A stretch of DNA of 64,000 nucleotides from Verrucomicrobiales bacterium (GTDB lineage Bacteria > Verrucomicrobiota > Verrucomicrobiae > Limisphaerales > UBA1100): contig PBLV01000044.1 of the NCBI GenBank assembly GCA_002721895.1, positions 55,340 to 119,339 of the forward strand, read 5' to 3'. Position numbers and translations under genes: made by a program. Below, piece by piece: positions 43,525 through 50,946 of the stretch. The notes below the pieces were generated by a model. That model was not told the origin of the DNA. It saw only the letters and a program-made list of their open reading frames with translations, and made no database searches. Each line of letters opens with the position of its first letter. Position 1 is the first letter of the stretch.

Positions 43525-45324
43525 CTAATCCTCCGGCAGGCTCAGTTCCTCCTTCTGGAACAGGCTTTGGTAGAGGCGCGGGATGATGAACTTGAGTACG
43601 GATGCCGCGGGCACGGCAAAAATGACTCCGGCCAATCCCGCGAACAGGCCGCCCAGGAGGACGACAATCATCGTCTCCAGCACGTTCAAGCCCAGCGCCT
43701 CCCCCACCAGCGCAGGATACAGGAAAAGCTGTTCCACAATCATATTCATCACCACATAAACCACACCGAGGGTAATGAGCATCGTTAGGTCGGCATGACC
43801 GGTCACAAGGCAGGTGCCAATCGTCAACACTGCGCTGACCAGCGGCCCCAGAAACGGCAGCAAAACCGTGAGCCCGGCAATCATCCCAAGGGGCACGGCA
43901 TAGGGAACGCCCAGCAGGAGAAAGAGAGACACGTAAATCACCGTCTCGATGATGATGATCCAAAGGTAACCGCGCACCCACGTCTTCAACTTGTAAAACA
44001 CTTCGTTGATGATCTCGGCGGCGCTGCTCAAGGTCTCCTCGCTTGTGGTCGGCAACCACGAAGTCTGGAACAAGCTCTGTACTAGGTAATCTCCCTCGCC
44101 CTTGGCCTCACTGTGGCCATGATGGAACTGCGCCATCTTCTTCAGGAAAAATGAGAAAAAGAAAATCGCCAACAACGCGTTTAGGAAAAAATTGCCCAGG
44201 AAACCCGCGGCATTCGCCAGCGTGGTGAGCGTCTTGAGTCGGTCCGGCTCATTCTGCACAGCCGCCTCCGGACTTCCGGTTACCCATTCCCGCAGCTTGT
44301 CCATTGCCTCGGGATCGCGGAGCAGGGTCTCCAGTTCCCCTGCCGCCGGACCCACCACCTTCCACTCCTTCGCCTTGGCGGCATAGTCAGCGGCCTTCCG
44401 CTGCAGTTCGTCGGTCTTTGGCAATTCGGGCGGCTGATAAGTGATCGTGAAGAAAATCAACCCGATCACGGCCAGCACAATCGCGCCCATCACACCCATC
44501 ACCGTGGCGTTGCAGGACTGCGCCAAGGCAGCCTGCTCACGCGCGCTTTCATCCAATTCCTTCTTTGGTTCCTCCTTGGCACGACCCCGGAAAATCCCCT
44601 GCACACCGCCTATGACCCAGCCGATGGGCCGGAAGCAAAGCAGGACACCCCGGTAAACCTGGGCCGCCCAGCCGTTTTCCAAAAAGCTGTCAGCCAGCCT
44701 CCGTTGCAGCGGCAGAAAGAAATAGGCCAGCATTAGCCCGAATAAGACCGCCTTCAAAAAGGTGGCCGTGACAATGAAGAGCGCCAGCACCACCACGGCC
44801 GCCAGCAGCCCCGTGCCACTACGAACCAGGCGCATGCGGGCATTATGCTGTTCCAACGCAGAAGACTGCAGGCGAGCAAAAGCCTCCTCACTGACATCCA
44901 ATTCCGCGGCAATCCTACCCATGCAGTTGCGCTCGGCCTCATCGTAGTGGTTGTCGGCGTAGGCGGCGATGAACAGGCTCTCAAGCAACGTTTCGCGATC
45001 CTCGACTGGCATGTCCCGCAGCTCATCACAGGTGGCCTTGATATCCGGCAACGTGTCAGCCGCGGCGCGTTCCTGTAGTTGCTTCACCGCAGCCTCGCCA
45101 TGCTCCTCCCGCAAGGCACGGATAACCACCTGCAACTCAGCCTCGGAAACATCACCGTCGGCCTTCAGGACCAACACAAACAGGTTGATGAACGAGGACA
45201 ACAACGCCTCGCGGTCATGCCCCTCGGCGTTGTGTTCCAGCACCTCCTCGGCGGCGGCCATGGCGCGGACAATGGGGTTAAGCAACTGGCCGCGGGCACG
45301 CTGGAACAGGGAGTCGTCTTTCAT
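43525..45324 (-). CDS. TerB-like domain fused to an AI-2E/UPF0118 family permease
   Basis: 599 residues from the ATG at 45324; the upstream open frame is antisense shadow. Residues 1-155 form a helical acidic TerB-like module (LVLKADGDVSEAELQVVIRAL and YADNHYDEAERNCMGRIAAELDVSEE). A first membrane segment group begins at about 170. From 390 a typical PerM/AI-2E exporter core follows, with FLGNFFLNALLAIFFFSFFL, VPYAVPLGMIAGLTVLLPFLGP and the end LFAGLAGVIFAVPAASVLKF. The fusion suggests that a TerB module, known from tellurite/stress systems, modulates the permease. The transported molecule is unknown. Confidence 0.85.
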   Translation of the reverse strand: MKDDSLFQRARGQLLNPIVRAMAAAEEVLEHNAEGHDREALLSSFINLFVLVLKADGDVSEAELQVVIRALREEHGEAAVKQLQERAAADTLPDIKATCDELRDMPVEDRETLLESLFIAAYADNHYDEAERNCMGRIAAELDVSEEAFARLQSSALEQHNARMRLVRSGTGLLAAVVVLALFIVTATFLKAVLFGLMLAYFFLPLQRRLADSFLENGWAAQVYRGVLLCFRPIGWVIGGVQGIFRGRAKEEPKKELDESAREQAALAQSCNATVMGVMGAIVLAVIGLIFFTITYQPPELPKTDELQRKAADYAAKAKEWKVVGPAAGELETLLRDPEAMDKLREWVTGSPEAAVQNEPDRLKTLTTLANAAGFLGNFFLNALLAIFFFSFFLKKMAQFHHGHSEAKGEGDYLVQSLFQTSWLPTTSEETLSSAAEIINEVFYKLKTWVRGYLWIIIIETVIYVSLFLLLGVPYAVPLGMIAGLTVLLPFLGPLVSAVLTIGTCLVTGHADLTMLITLGVVYVVMNMIVEQLFLYPALVGEALGLNVLETMIVVLLGGLFAGLAGVIFAVPAASVLKFIIPRLYQSLFQKEELSLPED

Positions 45325-45442
45325 GGCTTGATAAATTGGCCGGAGAATTGTCGGCCATGGGAACACCCGGACGCGTCTGGGGCAAGGTAAATCAGTCCGG
45401 GGAAAGCCGCGCCTTGGCGCGAAGCGCGGGTTGTGATAGGGT

Positions 45443-46492
45443 GTGGGGGTGAACAAGGGTGGTGGTTTTTTATTCCTTGCGGGGGTGGGGTTGGTCCTGT
45501 GCGCGGCTTGTGGCCCGCCCAAGGCCGATTCGCCCAAGGTCAGCAAACGCGTCCAACTAGACAAAGGCATCAAGGCTCTTGAAGCCGGCAAGGCTGAGAC
45601 TGCTCTCCAGTGGTTTAAGAAGGCGGCGCTTGAGTTGAAGCATACCGCGGGCAAGACCGAAACTGGCCGTTCCATCGGCGTCGACTACGGCATCCCGTAC
45701 GAATTCCTGAAATTGGCCAACCCGGGCTTGGACTTGGAGCGCCTCCGCGGTGGCCAAGGGGTGACCATTCCGGGCCATCCCGCCGCGCAGTTCAATCTCG
45801 GCGCACTCTACGAGGAAGGCAATGGCACCAAGCAAAACATGGACGAAGCCGCCAAGTGGTACCGCAAGGCTGCCGAAGCGGGCTTCACCCAGGCAGAATT
45901 CATGATGGGCTGGATGCACCGCGAAGGAATAGGCGTGAATAAGGATCCCATCCAGGCAGTGGACTGGTACACCCGGGCCGCAGCCAAGGGTCTGGAATCG
46001 GCGCTCTATAACTTGGGCACATTGCATGCGGAGGGAGACGACAAAGTGGAGCGCGACCTTGTGGCGGCATGGAAGTGGTTCACTCTGGCCAAGCGGAGGC
46101 ATGCCGAAACCGCCCGGACGGGGATGGAACAACAGGCCAACCGGGAAATGCGTGATGGCAAACAGGACATGGAAACTTGGAAACAAGCCGCACGCAACGT
46201 ACTCCAGCGCGCCAACGCCGGCACCAACGGCGACGCCTTGGCCCTGAAAACCCAACTGCAAAAACTGCCCAGTGGGGAGAATGATGCGCGGGTGGAATAT
46301 ATCCGGATCCGTTCGGACACCCTTTTGGAGAAGCATTTTCTCGAGGACGATTCCTACAAGAACCTGCCCATGCTCAAGGCTTCACTGGAAAATCAAACCG
46401 GCACGCCCAATGGTGGCCCATCCGTGATCGCGGAGGCGGAGCGGCAAGCGGCCCTGTTTGAATTCAAGAAGGATCCTTGGGCCAACAGGTAA
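45443..46492 (+). CDS. Sel1-repeat lipoprotein with an inserted LysM-like module
   Basis: 349 residues from the GTG at 45443; a second GTG lies 6 bases downstream. The lipobox is LCAAC (Cys near 23). Sel1/TPR-type repeats flank a segment (about 70-111) reading YGIPYEFLKLANPGLDLERL and GQGVTIPG, a good match to the LysM core. Later Sel1 repeats include AAQFNLGALYEEGNGTKQN, AAKWYRKAAEAGFTQA and AVDWYTRAAAKG. The likely location is the outer membrane facing the periplasm, with the LysM part binding peptidoglycan (inferred). The C-terminal 110 residues are charged and helical. It precedes an mscS gene by 16 bases. Confidence 0.82.
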   Translation: MGVNKGGGFLFLAGVGLVLCAACGPPKADSPKVSKRVQLDKGIKALEAGKAETALQWFKKAALELKHTAGKTETGRSIGVDYGIPYEFLKLANPGLDLERLRGGQGVTIPGHPAAQFNLGALYEEGNGTKQNMDEAAKWYRKAAEAGFTQAEFMMGWMHREGIGVNKDPIQAVDWYTRAAAKGLESALYNLGTLHAEGDDKVERDLVAAWKWFTLAKRRHAETARTGMEQQANREMRDGKQDMETWKQAARNVLQRANAGTNGDALALKTQLQKLPSGENDARVEYIRIRSDTLLEKHFLEDDSYKNLPMLKASLENQTGTPNGGPSVIAEAERQAALFEFKKDPWANR

Positions 46493-46508
46493 CACAACCT
46501 GAGCCCCC

Positions 46509-47582
46509 ATGCAAAATTGGTTTCACGAGATCTATGACCGGTTGACGGTGCTGGAGGAATGGGGCTGGTTCACTCTGGCCTTCAACGCGGTGGTCTTTGT
46601 CACCGCGCCCTGGCTCGCGGCGCGGTACGGGGAGATCAAGACGCAAGCCAGCAAGAACTCGCGGCTCCGCATGCTGCATGGCTTTAATTTCATCGTCTTT
46701 TCCGCGTTTCTTCTGGCCGTCATTTTCAAGGCACCCATCCCGCGGGCGGTGGAGTTCAGCCAAAGCCTTCTGCTGGTGCTGGCTACGTACCTACTCATTC
46801 ACCTGACCGAGGCCCTGCTGCTGCACAAGTATGGAAGAGAGGTTTCCGTGGAGGATTTCACCCGGCGCGTGGAAACCCAGACCTCCAAGACGCTTGAGTT
46901 GGTGGCTGTCACGACCCTCCTGATCATCGCCTGTGTGGTGTTGATCAACATCTGGGGTTTCAAATCCTGGCTCGAGGCAACCAGCGTTCTGGGATTCATT
47001 GCGTTACTGTTTTTCCTTACGCGCGAGCACTGGGTGGGGGATTTCCTGAGCGGCATCATGATCATCAGCGCGGGCCGCATAGAACGCGGCGATGTCGTGC
47101 GTATTCCCGGCGAGAATATCCTGGGCATTGTGCTGCGAACACGGGGACTACACACGATCATCCGCGACTTGGCAACGGGACACGACATCCAGCTACCCAA
47201 CACCGCCATCCTGAACCAACGTGTGGATGTCTTGCGGACAGACCTAGAACGAGGCGTGCGCGACTACGTGGAATTCAAGATCGGCTATCAAGCTACCGCC
47301 GACGAGGCTAGGGATTTTTTAACAGCCACTTGGAAGGCCGCGTGCGAACGCTCCACGGCCATTAATGACGGGAAACCATGCAAGGTCACCCTCAAGGAAT
47401 GTGGCGATCACGGCACAACGTGGCGGCTGGCCTACACCCCCGGTAATATTCACAACATCCTGCATTGTCAGGATACGATCCGTGAGGCCGCCCTCAGGCT
47501 GCAAACGAAACGCGAAACCATCTCCCTGAGCACACCCGTCACGCATCAGGAAATCAGGGAGTCTGCCACTAACGCTCCGTAA
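46509..47582 (+). CDS. mscS: MscS-family mechanosensitive channel
   Basis: 357 residues with four predicted membrane helices, the last being the pore-lining one. MscS features are visible: ALLFFLTREHWVGDFLSGIMI at the end of the pore helix, and the beta domain RIERGDVVRIPGENILGIVLRTRGLHTIIRD. A typical cytoplasmic vestibule part reads LPNTAILNQRVDVLR. It releases solutes on osmotic downshock. It lies just downstream of the Sel1 lipoprotein gene and probably shares its transcript. Its 3' end overlaps the convergent KamA gene by 14 bases. Confidence 0.9.
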   Translation: MQNWFHEIYDRLTVLEEWGWFTLAFNAVVFVTAPWLAARYGEIKTQASKNSRLRMLHGFNFIVFSAFLLAVIFKAPIPRAVEFSQSLLLVLATYLLIHLTEALLLHKYGREVSVEDFTRRVETQTSKTLELVAVTTLLIIACVVLINIWGFKSWLEATSVLGFIALLFFLTREHWVGDFLSGIMIISAGRIERGDVVRIPGENILGIVLRTRGLHTIIRDLATGHDIQLPNTAILNQRVDVLRTDLERGVRDYVEFKIGYQATADEARDFLTATWKAACERSTAINDGKPCKVTLKECGDHGTTWRLAYTPGNIHNILHCQDTIREAALRLQTKRETISLSTPVTHQEIRESATNAP

Positions 47583-48891
47583 CGTCGGCGGCTTGCCGCA
47601 TCATTTTTTCCAGTTCCGCCTCGTAGAAGAAATTGTCTTCGCCGAAGGCAGGCACCAGATCATCCAGCCAACAGGCATGCGGATCGAACTTGGCAAAAAA
47701 GACGCGGTTAACCCAGTCAGGGTTGCGGCCTTGGAGAAACTTCATTACGAAGACCCGCTCTCCGGCAACCTCGGCAACGCCATCAACTAGCGCCTTGCCA
47801 GGCGTGGCGCTCATGCTGGGGCCGCGCACTGTTCGGGCCAAGCCGCTGACTTGGCGATAGGCACGCGTGAAAATGTTGTAGGCCCTCGCCAAGGGCACTT
47901 CGAAATAATTCCGTGCGCCGGTGTCGCGCTCAACAAACATGTAGTAGGGCACCGCGCCCAGTTGCACCTGTTTGCGCCATAGGTCCGCCCAGATGTCCTG
48001 ATGATCATTGACGTGCCGGATGAGCGGCGCTTGGCAACGCACGGTGGCGCCGGCGCCCAAGACACGGCTGATGGCCTGGCGGGCGGGCGCTGGCTCCAGT
48101 TCCCGTGGATGGCTGCTGTGGGCCATGAGGGCAAAGTTCTTGTCTGCGGCTCGGACCTGCTCGACAAGGCGCAGGAAATCATCAGCGTCCTCTCCCTCGG
48201 TAAAGCGGTAGGGCCAGTAGGCCAGCGCCTTGGTCCCCACGCGGATGCTGTCCAAGTGGGGGATGTCCAGTAGAGGTTCGATGTATTGGCGGAGAAATTT
48301 TGTCTTCATCACCATGGGATCGCCACCGGTGATGAGCACGCTGCTGATCTGGGGGTTGTCGCGGACATACTGCACCAACTGGCCGGCCTCCCGACTGGCA
48401 AACTTCAGATCCACGTCACCGATGAATTGCGCCCAGCGGAAACAATAGGTGCAGTAAGCGTGGCAGGTTTGACCCTGCGAAGGGAAGAAGAGAACCGTCT
48501 CGTTGTACTTGTGCTGCATGCCCTCCAAGGTGCCGCCGCCAAAGCGAGGCTTGTTCAAATCCATCTGACCCGCGGGATGAGGATTGAGCTTGGCGCGAAT
48601 CTCGCCGGCGGCCAGACGAATCTCTGCAACCGGGGCATCACCCGTGATTAGCTCGCGCATGCGGCCAACATCCTCCTTCTCCAGCATGCCACGCTGAGGA
48701 AAGGTCAGCTGAAAAATGGGATCCAGCGGGAGATTATCACGATCAATCAAATGCTCGATGACATAGTCGTTGACCTTGAAGGGCAAAACGGCACTGACCG
48801 CCTGCATGTCGATGACCTGCTCTTTGGAAAGATCCAGCATCCGGGCCACCCGGGGCAGGTCGTTGCTTGTGTTCACTCTGTATTCCGCCAT
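47569..48891 (-). CDS. KamA-family radical SAM aminomutase-like protein
   Basis: 440 residues. The radical SAM cluster motif is Cys143-Cys147-Cys150 (QTCHAYCTYCFRW), followed by VLITGGDPMVMKTKFLRQYI. Lysine 2,3-aminomutase-type motifs RVGTKALAYWPYR and a conserved HVNDHQD near residue 300 are present. PLP-lysine candidates occur near YKL/TPGKALVDG in the C-terminal half. Homologues are lysine 2,3-aminomutase, EF-P beta-lysylation EpmB and glutamate 2,3-aminomutase. No epmA or efp gene is nearby, so the substrate is open. The long N-terminal part (1-100) is as in KamA enzymes. Confidence 0.88.
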   Translation of the reverse strand: MAEYRVNTSNDLPRVARMLDLSKEQVIDMQAVSAVLPFKVNDYVIEHLIDRDNLPLDPIFQLTFPQRGMLEKEDVGRMRELITGDAPVAEIRLAAGEIRAKLNPHPAGQMDLNKPRFGGGTLEGMQHKYNETVLFFPSQGQTCHAYCTYCFRWAQFIGDVDLKFASREAGQLVQYVRDNPQISSVLITGGDPMVMKTKFLRQYIEPLLDIPHLDSIRVGTKALAYWPYRFTEGEDADDFLRLVEQVRAADKNFALMAHSSHPRELEPAPARQAISRVLGAGATVRCQAPLIRHVNDHQDIWADLWRKQVQLGAVPYYMFVERDTGARNYFEVPLARAYNIFTRAYRQVSGLARTVRGPSMSATPGKALVDGVAEVAGERVFVMKFLQGRNPDWVNRVFFAKFDPHACWLDDLVPAFGEDNFFYEAELEKMMRQAADVTER

Positions 48892-49094
48892 TTGTCCCTT
48901 GGTTGGGTGAAAAAGTTCCTTCTATGAGCACCATCCCACGCGGGTTGCGTTGCACGCGGGGATGCGGTGGAGCGAATTATGACCAAAAACCGCCGCGCCG
49001 CCAAGGGTGTTCCCTCGCATTTCACCCATCGAAAATCAGGCATTGCGTATTCGCCACAGGCCGCGATACGCTCACGCCGCCCCAAAATTCGACC

Positions 49095-49871
49095 ATGAAA
49101 AATACGTGCGCCATCTTGTTTCTCGTCTACACCACGGCCTGTGGCTCGGCGTGGAAGCCGCTTTTTAACGGCAATGATTTGACCGGCTGGAAGGAGACCG
49201 ACTATGCCGGCCGCGGCAGTGTGGAGGTGAAGAATGGCGAGCTGCACATCAACAGCGGCGAAATTCTCACGGGCATCACGTGGAAGGACAAGGCAAGCCT
49301 GCCCAAGACCAACTATGAGATTGAGTATGAGGCCAAGAAGATTGATGGCTCGGACTTTTTTGCACTGCTGACCTTCCCCGTGGACGAAAAACACGCATCG
49401 TTGGTGACGGGCGGCTGGGGCGGCGCGGTGACAGGCATCAGCAGCATCAATGGCATGGACGCCTCGGAAAATGACACCACGCTGTACATCAAGTATGAGA
49501 AGGGGATCTGGTACAAGTTCCGCGTCAAGGTTACGCCCAAGCTTGTCACGGTGACACTGGATCCCCACGAACGGCTAATCCTGCGCAAGGATACGCCGGA
49601 TGGGGTGATCGCGGAATTTGCCAAGGCGGCTGGGATTGACGCAGCGAAAGCAGAAACCGCTCTGCGGAAATTGAATCCGGAATTTGACGAGCTAATGAAG
49701 CCGGGCAAAACGATTATCGTGCCGGGCGAGAAAAAGGTGATCGAAGCCGACATTCACGAGAAGGAGGTTTCCATGCGTCCGGGTGAAATCGAGTTTTCCG
49801 CCCCGCTAGGATTCGCCACGTTCCAGACCAGCGGAGCAATCCGGAATGTGCGGCTGCGCAGGTTGAAATAG
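49095..49871 (+). CDS. DUF1080-type secreted protein split by a LysM-like insert
   Basis: 258 residues from the ATG at 49095, the only start that gives a signal peptide (MKNTCAILFLVYTTACGS). The laminin-G-like DUF1080 fold is recognisable: WKPLFNGNDLTGW at the start and RPGEIEFSAPLGFATFQTSG at the end. Between the strand KLVTVTLD and VIEADIHEKEV an extra stretch (about 160-212) reads DTPDGVIAEFAKAAGID and LNPEFDELMKPGKTIIVPG, which is LysM-like. DUF1080 proteins act on or bind sugars (3-keto-glycoside hydrolase activity is known in some). The insert may anchor the enzyme to peptidoglycan; this is inference. Confidence 0.82.
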   Translation: MKNTCAILFLVYTTACGSAWKPLFNGNDLTGWKETDYAGRGSVEVKNGELHINSGEILTGITWKDKASLPKTNYEIEYEAKKIDGSDFFALLTFPVDEKHASLVTGGWGGAVTGISSINGMDASENDTTLYIKYEKGIWYKFRVKVTPKLVTVTLDPHERLILRKDTPDGVIAEFAKAAGIDAAKAETALRKLNPEFDELMKPGKTIIVPGEKKVIEADIHEKEVSMRPGEIEFSAPLGFATFQTSGAIRNVRLRRLK

Positions 49872-49924
49872 GCTTGTTTTTCAGCGCATTCAGGCACACG
49901 GGGAATACCGTTTTCTCTGTTTTT

Positions 49925-49953
49925 TTGACAAAAAGTTGGTGATCAAGCATACT
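49925..49953 (+). promoter_or_regulatory. Candidate promoter directly before the prepilin-like gene
   Basis: TTGACA (49925-49930), a 17-base spacer and CATACT (49948-49953, 4 of 6 consensus bases) end 6 bases before the ATG at 49960. Transcription would begin at or next to the start codon, implying a leaderless message, in line with the lack of a ribosome site. Confidence 0.4.
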
Positions 49954-49959
49954 CCGTCC

Positions 49960-50877
49960 ATGTACACCCTCAGAGTTGCTCGGAGGCGCCGCGCGTTTAC
50001 GTTGATTGAGTTGTTAGTGACGATCGCCATCATTGGAATTTTGGCGGCCATCCTATTGCCGACCTTGGGCAAGGCACGAATCCACGCGAGAGGTTCCAAG
50101 TGCTCCAACAATCTGCGTAATGTTGCCGCCGGCTGGCAAATGTACGCCGACGAGAATGAAGACGTAATGCTTCCCGGCCGTTTTGCCAAGGAACCGGGTG
50201 GCAAGGCCAACCCCAAGAATCATTACAAGCTTCGGAACGGGATGAAATATCGTCCGCGCTGGATCGCCTACATGGGCATCTATGTAGGGGCCGATGCATT
50301 TTCCAGTCCGCGGACAGACAGCGACCGTCAGGATTACGACAACCAAGTTTTCCTGAATCCGCTGCGGGACTACTGGACGGATGAGCGCAACGGTGCCTTC
50401 GGCTACAATCTCCAGTTCCTCGGCAACGCGCGCAAAACCAATGGGAAGTTCCATAACTACCCGGTGCGCACCGGCAAACTGAGCCATTTCTCCGACACGG
50501 TCATGGGCGCGACCAGCTTGGGCACCTCCGCTGGATTTGCGGAGAAAGACCGCAAGGAATACAACAACAACGGCAAAGGCTATGACGAGTGGGGCAACCA
50601 CGGATGGTCGCTTGACCCACCACGGCTGACGGCCGAGTCTGACCGCGGCACCGGTGACGCGGGAAGCCCGCGCACGGCTGTGGATGCCTGCTACTTTGAC
50701 AAGGCGATCGTGGCGTTTCTGGATGGCCACGTGGCCAGCAAGACCCCCGAGGAATTGGGCTACGTGACGTTGCCGGATGGAAAATTCGTGGACTTGGAAA
50801 ACTCGGCCGTGAAACCATCCAACCGCTATTTCAGCGGACGGGGCAAGGACTTCGATCCTCCCGCGTTGCCGAAATAA
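49960..50877 (+). CDS. Prepilin-like protein with FTLIELL leader
   Basis: 305 residues from the ATG at 49960. The leader MYTLRVARRRRAFTLIELL is a class III signal followed by the hydrophobic helix LVTIAIIGILAAILLPTLGKAR, split here for length. The cleavage site is expected just before Phe. The mature part is PVC-type, with YADENEDVMLPGRF and the C-terminal AIVAFLDGHVASKTPEELG, the H-x-G-type ending of DUF1559-like proteins. Such proteins are exported by type II secretion or type IV pilus machinery; assembled pili have not been shown for most. No pilin machinery genes are in the window. Confidence 0.85.
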   Translation: MYTLRVARRRRAFTLIELLVTIAIIGILAAILLPTLGKARIHARGSKCSNNLRNVAAGWQMYADENEDVMLPGRFAKEPGGKANPKNHYKLRNGMKYRPRWIAYMGIYVGADAFSSPRTDSDRQDYDNQVFLNPLRDYWTDERNGAFGYNLQFLGNARKTNGKFHNYPVRTGKLSHFSDTVMGATSLGTSAGFAEKDRKEYNNNGKGYDEWGNHGWSLDPPRLTAESDRGTGDAGSPRTAVDACYFDKAIVAFLDGHVASKTPEELGYVTLPDGKFVDLENSAVKPSNRYFSGRGKDFDPPALPK

Positions 50878-50946
50878 CAGTGCCTGACGACGCCACCTCG
50901 TGAATCCAACTTGACCCAGCGAAAGGACTGGGACAGGTTGCAGGGC

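Noticed and set aside
45325..45675. N-terminal extension of the TerB-permease gene by 117 codons
   Set aside because: The added part is Pro/Arg-rich, runs antisense to the Sel1 lipoprotein start and has no domain.
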